From contig JAFWXG010000178.1 of assembly GCA_017523005.1 (NCBI GenBank), forward strand, positions 1 to 28,586: a DNA stretch of 28,586 bases, read 5' to 3'. Positions 23,011 through 28,586 of this stretch are shown here, one piece after another; positions within the stretch are counted from its first letter, which is position 1; each line of letters starts with the position of its first letter. A model generated the notes under the pieces. It searched no databases, was not told the DNA's origin, and saw only the letters and a list, made by a program, of their open reading frames with translations. A program made the translations under genes and the position numbers. The DNA is from Clostridia bacterium (lineage in GTDB: Bacteria > Bacillota > Clostridia > RGIG6154).

Positions 23011-26000
23011 TCAGTCGATCATCTTGCCGTCTTCATCAAAGGTGTGGTAGCCCACCTCGACCATAGAGCCGTCAGCATAGGTCTTGCCTGCTACAAATTT
23101 GGAACTGAGCCATAATTTAATGTTCTTAGCAATCTTATTACCATCATTGATGAAGTAGAAATTGCCATCATATTCTACCAGCTGATATGCGTTCAAACGA
23201 ATGCCATTGCGATAGAAATAATCCCCAATAATGCCATTTTTACCAACCATCTTGCCCTCTCCATCAAAGGTGTAGTAGCCCTCAGCTAATGGAGTGCCGT
23301 CCTCATAAGTGAAACCGCTCACAAATCTGTTGATTAAGTAAAGACGACAATCTTTGGCAATTTTGTGACCATCGTTTATGAAATAGAAGTTATCCTCATA
23401 ATTGACGAGCTGGTAGCAATTCAAACGAGCATTGTTAATATACAGATAGTCGCCAATAAGACCCTGTCTGATAACCATTTTACCTTCTTCATCGAAACTG
23501 TAATTACCTGCAGGCAAAGGAGCGCCATCTGCAAAAGTATGTCCGCTGACAAATTTGTTGTTAAGATATATTTCTCTGTTAATTGCAAGTCTGTGGCCTG
23601 CGTCGATAAAGTAGTAGTCACCTTCGTAGTTGACAAGCTTGTAGTTGTTCTGACGAACATTGTTTACATAGAAATATCTGTCAACAGGGCCGTTCAAAAT
23701 TACCATCTTGCCTTCTTCATCAAAGATGTAGTAACCTACAGTCAAGGGTGTACCGTCATCATAGGTATGTCCGCTGACAAAACGGCTGCCAAGATAAACA
23801 CTGCAGTCCTTCGCAATCTTGTGACCGTCGCTGATGAAGTAGAAATCGCCATCGTAGTTGATAAGCTGGTAGGCAGTTTGACGAGCATTATTGATATACA
23901 GATAATCGCCGATAACACCGTTTCTGATTATCATCTTACCTTCTGAATCAAAGGTGTAGTTGTCTTCAGGCAAAGGAGTGCCGTCTGCAAAGGTGTGTCC
24001 GTCAACAAAACGACTGCCAAGGTAAATAGTGCAATCTTTTGCAATCTTGTGACCATCTCCAATAAAGTAGAAATCGCCATTATTGTTGACAAGTCTGTAG
24101 TTGCTCTGACGAATATTGTTTGCATAGAAATATTCACCAGAAGGACCATTTTTAATAATCATTTTGCCGTCTGCGCCAAAGGTGTAGTAGTCCTCCGAAA
24201 GAGGTGTGCCATCCGAATAGGTGTGTCCGTTAACAAAACGACTGCTCAGGTAAATAGTCTTATCTACAGCATATCTGTGTCCTGCATCAATAAAGTAGAA
24301 ATCGCCTTCGCTCGACTGAACCAGCTTGTAGTTCTGCTGCATAACTCCATCGATATAGAAGTATCCGTTATATGGGCCAACCAACAAGGTTGCAATACCA
24401 TCAGCATCACAATTATAATAAACAGTCTCTTTTGTAGTCGGCTCGAAATAATGGTATACACCATCAGTCAGCAAGTAGCCATACTTATCAAAGATATAAA
24501 GGTTACCGTCAATTTCATAACGCTCGCCGGCGGATTTGGTCGGAGATGTCTTTCTGTAGTAGCTTGGACCGTACCAATAGCGCATTTTGCCATTTACCTT
24601 GACCCAAGTACCATCTAACAATCGTCCGTTATCAAAGCTGAACTTAACAGCATTTTGGCTGTATTGCTCGCCATCTACACCAACAAAGGTCTTTTCGTCA
24701 AAGAGATACCACTCTTCATCAATCATCTGCCAGCCACCAAGCAATATACCATTCATAGCGTAATAGTTTTTACCATTTACTGTCTGCAAACCGGTAGCGT
24801 TAGACACTCTGCCACAATCGCAAACGATCTTGTTACCCGATACCTTGAAGGTATGACTGGTTGCAGGAATGGTAGTACCCCAATCCACTACAGAATTACA
24901 AACCTCGCAAAATGTTCTGTCGGTATATCCGTTTTCTGAGCATGTAGAAGCCTTATCAGTGAGAGCTACAGGAGTGTGTACATGAGTAGTACCATGTTCA
25001 GAGAAGTACGCCTTATCCATGTTTGCCATACTTGTGTACATTTCGGTGTCCACATGGAATTCTTCGTTTGAAAAAGTACTGGTCTTTCCGTCAATATGAG
25101 TAATAAGTCCCATATCAACATCCATCTTCATATCCTGAGCCCAGAAGGGATAGGTTGTCCAATAAGTTTGTGCAGTATAACCCGGAGTCTTGATATCAGT
25201 ATCAAAATATAAAATACGAACAGGAAGCTTAGCAAGAGTTTTAGCTCCAGTATCATAATTAGTGCCTGTGCGGGTAATAGTAATAGTTGCAGTATTAGTT
25301 TCTTCTGCGATTGTGTAAGTTGCATCAAATCCTTCTGCAATCTCCATGTGATCAAGCTCCCAATGGTTAACATTATTGAGGTCGATTACAGCAGAAACGG
25401 ATTGAATGGTTTCAATCGCAGTTGCTTCAAGGTTCATCCAGTATACTGAACCAAAATGTATTCTATCAAGTGTCGAATCATCGGGAACGACATTTATCGT
25501 AGACTTCTCTTCTCCGGATTCAACTTTAATTACGCGGATAACCACAGACTTGTTGCCCATGTTATCACAGATCTCGAATTTAACACGATGATATCCATCA
25601 GGAACAACAATCCCGTTTGCAGAAAGAACGCCATTTGCAAAGGTGGACTTAACCTCAACACCATCAATGTAGACCTTTGCTGTAGCAGCATTCAAACCTG
25701 ATGCATTGTAAAGAGGGATTTCATTCTTATTAGCATCAAGCTTGAAATCCTTATCTCTTACAGCAGCAGACAAATTAAGAGTGTTGTTTGAAGTTGTGAC
25801 AACATCACGCTTAACGAGAGCAGTACTACCATCAAGATATATCTTGTCAAATACAGGATTTTCCCTATCTTCAACAGCCTCGGAATAGTCTACGGTAAAG
25901 TTATCAAGATAATATGTGTAGTTTCCGTTTATAGAACCATTTTCCTGCCAAAGCTTATTGTTGATAGCCTTATGGAAAACGATAGCAAGGAAAAATTCGC

Positions 26001-28089
26001 CCTTTTCTCCGGACATACCATCGCTGGGGTCTTTATCATACTGCTTATCTGCCTGGAGCGCAATCTTTGAGAACGCACTGATATCCATGGACAGATAATG
26101 CCAACCTGACTCATCAATATTGTAGTATACATTTTCAGATTCCATCATGCTGACAACATTGTCGGTATCGAATATACCATCTCCATTAGAGTCGGTCTTG
26201 TAGTGACCCTGTACCCAGCACTGAATGTTATCTTCAGGAACATAGAGCCAGAAGCCAACAGAGCGAGCATTTTCAAGAACGAGTGCTTCTCCGTCGACAC
26301 CAAGTCTAATCCAAGCATACTGCTCGGAATGAGAATCTTTAGAAGAAAGGCCGTTGGTTTCAAGACGCATGGAATAATTACCATCGTGAACCTTGCCGTT
26401 TGTACGATCTGCAAGCGAGAGATTTAAGTAGTAATCCCAATGTGCCGCATTCTTTCTGTTGTTAATAACATTCCAAACATCAATGTCAGCCTGACCACCC
26501 TCAAAATCCCAAAGAACTTCGGAAGCCTTGCCGAGATTGAGCTGAACAGTTGCGGTAGGGTTTGTTCCCATATTTAAGGTAGCAGTTACTACACTTGTAA
26601 TATCCGCAGGGGCTTTTTGTTCGCTGACTGCAGTAAAATTCAAGCCATCAAAGCTTCCAAGTGCTGTATTAGTTGTGGTAAAGGTAATGTCATTGTCTCC
26701 AAGACCTATTTCATAGCTAACACCATCAATTGTTGCAGTAGCCTTTACGGGAATCTTTGCGGTTTTGCTATATGGAATGGTAACTATCGGTTGTTCAAAA
26801 GAAAGCTGATCGGGAGTAACAATAGTAATAGTTTTCTCACCGACAACATTTCCATTATAAAAAATCTGTGCGGTAACTTTACCCTCGGTTCCATTGGATC
26901 TGAATACACCATTTTCGATCACACCCATGCCATGTTCTTTGATTTGCCACTGTATATCAGAAGGAATATCAACTTTAGTACCAACCGCATCGGTACCAAG
27001 AGTGCTGAATGTAACAGAACTTCCTGGAGTGTAGTAATCATAATCGGTCGATATAGTCGCGCGAGCGAACACACCATCAGAAGGAGCGGTGGAAACAATC
27101 AGGAAAGTGTTGGATGTAGGTCTTTCGCCACCATCTGAGAGAGAACAGTTAACCTTCAACTCCTCGCCCGGGCGCTGAGAACAGAAAGTGGTAGATCCAC
27201 CCCCGTCACAGTTTGCAGCAATTACACATCCCATCTTAATCATGTAATCTGCCATTTCAAAATTGGTAAATCCAGTGGAGTAAGGGGCCTGTTCGCCGTC
27301 TGAAACAGCCAATACCAAAGAGCCGTCTGCTCTTACACCAACAAAAGTTCTGGAAGCGATGCCGGTGCCATGATCTTCCTTATACTGATTTACAGGCACG
27401 CCATTGGCGTCGGGTTTGACAAGATATCCAAATAATACAGGAATTGCTTGTTCTTCCCAACCTGTAAGGGGCTCGTTAATTCCACGAATCCATACCTTAG
27501 GCATATCTGCAGGTCTGGGTTCACCGGTAATAGGGTGATTATCATAATTAACGACAACGACAGTCTGTACACCACCTGAAGAAAGTGTACCATTTTCGCG
27601 TCGGCTATTAGCATAATACTTACCATCAAGGATAGAGTATCCAAGAGGTTCGCCAATTAAATGTGGATTTTCTTTGTAATAAGGTTCGGTATACCAACTC
27701 AAAGATGCATTAGTAGCCACAACTACATTACCATATCCAAGCTTTTCCGCATTAAGTGCCTGAGTGGAAGTGGATTCGGTACCATAGTTTCCTTCTTCTG
27801 GCCACATTCCCTTTGTGCCCGGCATAACCTTAACAAACGAATTGTTCACATCAATGATTGCGGTATGAACAACCTGTCTGCGGGTACCATCATCGTTATT
27901 CATAACAAGCTCGGTCTCTTTAACACCAGGAGCGATAGTCCATTCTTTTTCGGAAATGATATTATAGTAGTCACTTCCACCGTTGCTGTCGCTGTATCCG
28001 GTATTTGCAGCAAAAGCATTCATTGGTAGAATTCCAATAACCAGCATTGTAGCAATCAATATTGACAAAATACGCAGTTGTTTCTTCAT
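23011..28089 (-). CDS. Large secreted phosphodiester glycosidase-type protein with C-terminal repeats
   Basis: A 1692-residue secreted protein. Signal peptide about 1-28 (ending AFA). Residues about 110-335 form an NAGPA-like phosphodiester glycosidase domain with the signature NCDGGGST at 293-300; relatives cleave alpha-N-acetylglucosaminyl phosphodiesters. Then come two Ig-like segments (about 345-520), a jelly-roll carbohydrate-binding-like domain (525-735; WDFEGG, MRLETNG, YLDNFTVDY) with a calcium-type DSNGDGIFDTDN loop at 633-644, an Ig-like segment (745-860), a cohesin-like segment (865-1010), a Cys/His module (1035-1104), choline-binding-like aromatic repeats (1105-1237) and six 76-residue repeats to the C-terminus (1238-1692). 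No sortase signal or SLH domain is seen, so the repeats probably attach it to the surface. AAAGGAG precedes the ATG. Confidence 0.85.
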   Translation of the reverse strand: MKKQLRILSILIATMLVIGILPMNAFAANTGYSDSNGGSDYYNIISEKEWTIAPGVKETELVMNNDDGTRRQVVHTAIIDVNNSFVKVMPGTKGMWPEEGNYGTESTSTQALNAEKLGYGNVVVATNASLSWYTEPYYKENPHLIGEPLGYSILDGKYYANSRRENGTLSSGGVQTVVVVNYDNHPITGEPRPADMPKVWIRGINEPLTGWEEQAIPVLFGYLVKPDANGVPVNQYKEDHGTGIASRTFVGVRADGSLVLAVSDGEQAPYSTGFTNFEMADYMIKMGCVIAANCDGGGSTTFCSQRPGEELKVNCSLSDGGERPTSNTFLIVSTAPSDGVFARATISTDYDYYTPGSSVTFSTLGTDAVGTKVDIPSDIQWQIKEHGMGVIENGVFRSNGTEGKVTAQIFYNGNVVGEKTITIVTPDQLSFEQPIVTIPYSKTAKIPVKATATIDGVSYEIGLGDNDITFTTTNTALGSFDGLNFTAVSEQKAPADITSVVTATLNMGTNPTATVQLNLGKASEVLWDFEGGQADIDVWNVINNRKNAAHWDYYLNLSLADRTNGKVHDGNYSMRLETNGLSSKDSHSEQYAWIRLGVDGEALVLENARSVGFWLYVPEDNIQCWVQGHYKTDSNGDGIFDTDNVVSMMESENVYYNIDESGWHYLSMDISAFSKIALQADKQYDKDPSDGMSGEKGEFFLAIVFHKAINNKLWQENGSINGNYTYYLDNFTVDYSEAVEDRENPVFDKIYLDGSTALVKRDVVTTSNNTLNLSAAVRDKDFKLDANKNEIPLYNASGLNAATAKVYIDGVEVKSTFANGVLSANGIVVPDGYHRVKFEICDNMGNKSVVIRVIKVESGEEKSTINVVPDDSTLDRIHFGSVYWMNLEATAIETIQSVSAVIDLNNVNHWELDHMEIAEGFDATYTIAEETNTATITITRTGTNYDTGAKTLAKLPVRILYFDTDIKTPGYTAQTYWTTYPFWAQDMKMDVDMGLITHIDGKTSTFSNEEFHVDTEMYTSMANMDKAYFSEHGTTHVHTPVALTDKASTCSENGYTDRTFCEVCNSVVDWGTTIPATSHTFKVSGNKIVCDCGRVSNATGLQTVNGKNYYAMNGILLGGWQMIDEEWYLFDEKTFVGVDGEQYSQNAVKFSFDNGRLLDGTWVKVNGKMRYWYGPSYYRKTSPTKSAGERYEIDGNLYIFDKYGYLLTDGVYHYFEPTTKETVYYNCDADGIATLLVGPYNGYFYIDGVMQQNYKLVQSSEGDFYFIDAGHRYAVDKTIYLSSRFVNGHTYSDGTPLSEDYYTFGADGKMIIKNGPSGEYFYANNIRQSNYRLVNNNGDFYFIGDGHKIAKDCTIYLGSRFVDGHTFADGTPLPEDNYTFDSEGKMIIRNGVIGDYLYINNARQTAYQLINYDGDFYFISDGHKIAKDCSVYLGSRFVSGHTYDDGTPLTVGYYIFDEEGKMVILNGPVDRYFYVNNVRQNNYKLVNYEGDYYFIDAGHRLAINREIYLNNKFVSGHTFADGAPLPAGNYSFDEEGKMVIRQGLIGDYLYINNARLNCYQLVNYEDNFYFINDGHKIAKDCRLYLINRFVSGFTYEDGTPLAEGYYTFDGEGKMVGKNGIIGDYFYRNGIRLNAYQLVEYDGNFYFINDGNKIAKNIKLWLSSKFVAGKTYADGSMVEVGYHTFDEDGKMID
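23014..24378 (-). repeat. Six tandem 228-bp coding repeats
   Basis: The 3' end of the large gene encodes six back-to-back units of 77, 76, 76, 76, 76 and 74 residues, at 24148-24378, 23920-24147, 23692-23919, 23464-23691, 23236-23463 and 23014-23235. Shared landmarks in each unit are YxYxNN or RNG, YxLV, FYFIxDG, KIAKD, RFVxGxT, DGTPL and FDxEGKM. Units have diverged by substitution, not by deletion, so the array is old and stable. The aromatic spacing resembles glycan- or choline-binding repeats. Confidence 0.93.
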
Positions 28090-28106
28090 GATTTTTCTCC
28101 TTTAAA

Positions 28107-28135
28107 AATGTAAATTGTGTTATATATACAGTCAA
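28107..28135 (-). promoter_or_regulatory. Promoter of the large secreted-protein gene
   Basis: Minus-strand TTGACT (28130-28135) and TACATT (28107-28112) are 17 bases apart. It lies about 20 bases upstream of the ATG at 28089 and separates this gene from the LicD-type gene. Confidence 0.75.
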
Positions 28136-28141
28136 TGACTG
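28129..28141. promoter_or_regulatory. Palindrome over the -35 box
   Basis: CAGTCAATGACTG is a perfect 6-1-6 inverted repeat that covers the -35 TTGACT of the large gene. It is a candidate operator; the regulator is unknown. It has no T run, so it is not a terminator. Confidence 0.5.
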
Positions 28142-28151
28142 ATTATTTTTA

Positions 28152-28586
28152 CTATAATTTATACGCTTTAAAGCCGTGATGTGTCTTCTGCTTTTCCTTT
28201 GGTGGCTCGGGCAGATAGTCTCCATACAAGCAGGTAAGGTATTTGTCCCAACCGATTGGAGCAGGAAACATTTCGCCTTCAAATTCAACATCAACGGTGT
28301 CGGCAAATACTTCTGCCGGAATTATGCCCTTTTCTCCGTAAACACACCATGCCTTACAGCCTAAGTAGTTGTTGCCATTTTGTCCTTCTTTATTGCTTGC
28401 TTTGATGATTTTTTCGATATAATGCTTACTTCCAACCATCTTGCAAAAACTCATAAGGAGCCCTTTGACAAGCCTTTTTGCCAAACCTATCGAGTCCGGC
28501 TTCTTTAGCTTTGATAAACCAAGTGCAAACATATTCTTACGAATATACTTAACCTCTCGTTTTGCTTTTTCAAGATCATCATCCCA
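28152..28586 (-). CDS. LicD-family protein, C-terminal part (partial)
   Basis: The frame stays open to the right edge of the window, so this is the last 144 residues of a longer protein; the first visible residues are WDDDLEKAKREVKYIRKN. The closing motif, with a conserved Trp, YGDYLPEPP and a HH pair, matches the C-terminus of the LicD family. LicD proteins are nucleotidyltransferase-fold enzymes that transfer phosphocholine or other phospho-alcohols or sugar phosphates onto surface glycans. The catalytic N-terminal part is not visible. It ends about 60 bases before the large gene and fits a phosphorylated surface polymer. Confidence 0.8.
   Translation of the reverse strand, partial: WDDDLEKAKREVKYIRKNMFALGLSKLKKPDSIGLAKRLVKGLLMSFCKMVGSKHYIEKIIKASNKEGQNGNNYLGCKAWCVYGEKGIIPAEVFADTVDVEFEGEMFPAPIGWDKYLTCLYGDYLPEPPKEKQKTHHGFKAYKL

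Noticed and set aside
23014..24378. CRISPR-like array
   Set aside because: The tandem units are 228 bases, contiguous, diverged and in frame within a secreted protein; there are no short identical repeats with unique spacers and no cas genes.
23365..24618. Long plus-strand open frames opposite the repeat array (193 and 207 codons)
   Set aside because: They are antisense shadows of a periodic coding repeat: the period of 228 bases keeps the opposite frame free of stops. No start site or family resemblance.
26617..27138. 173-codon plus-strand open frame opposite the large gene
   Set aside because: No ribosome site, no recognisable domain, and it is fully covered by the well-supported secreted protein on the other strand.

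Overview
The window looks like a chromosomal segment of a low-GC, spore-forming anaerobe of class Clostridia (Bacillota), probably a gut Oscillospiraceae/Eubacteriales relative. The grounds are AT-rich DNA, strong AAGGAGG-type ribosome sites, spoVAD/spoVAE spore genes, a rubrerythrin, a DUF1846 protein and lipoproteins with Gram-positive signal peptides. No phage, transposase, plasmid or CRISPR element was seen.

Region 1 (1-11.5 kb) is mostly housekeeping. It opens with a structured direct repeat (at least 119 bp, 193 bp period) ending at a tRNA-Ala(TGC) gene that has a near-consensus promoter. A leftward operon follows: YfcE-type phosphodiesterase, LOG-family nucleotide hydrolase, pyridoxal/pyridoxamine kinase. 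Rightward come rubrerythrin and then a Fur-family repressor with znuA-znuC-znuB, all four genes touching or overlapping. A 15-bp palindrome overlaps the -10 of this operon and looks like its own operator. Next are a leftward amino-acid ABC importer (binding lipoprotein, permease, ATPase), a rightward short-chain dehydrogenase and DUF1846 protein, and a leftward lipoprotein of unknown function.

Region 2 (11.5-13 kb) is a two-gene spoVAD-spoVAE unit for dipicolinic acid uptake into the forespore, without an adjacent spoVAC.

Region 3 (13-28.6 kb) is a leftward cell-surface polysaccharide locus. From upstream to downstream it holds the C-terminal part of a LicD-family protein (cut by the window edge), a 1692-residue secreted protein with a phosphodiester glycosidase domain and six 76-residue C-terminal repeats, a glycosyltransferase, a polysaccharide pyruvyltransferase, an FrhB-like two-cluster iron-sulfur protein, a Wzx-type flippase, a NadM-like nucleotidyltransferase, a histidine-phosphatase homologue with a degraded active site, and capE-capF-capG, the complete UDP-N-acetyl-L-fucosamine pathway. 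A long hairpin after capG closes the operon.

Together, the CapEFG enzymes supply an activated L-FucNAc donor, the glycosyltransferase and pyruvyl/phospho-transferases build or decorate the glycan, the flippase exports it, and the large secreted protein may cut phosphodiester-linked sugars on it or on a competitor's wall. No polymerase, initiating sugar-phosphate transferase or chain-length regulator lies in the window, so the locus probably continues beyond 28.6 kb. The most unusual points are the pseudo-phosphatase paired with a variant nucleotidyltransferase inside a glycan operon, and the glycosidase that leads that operon.
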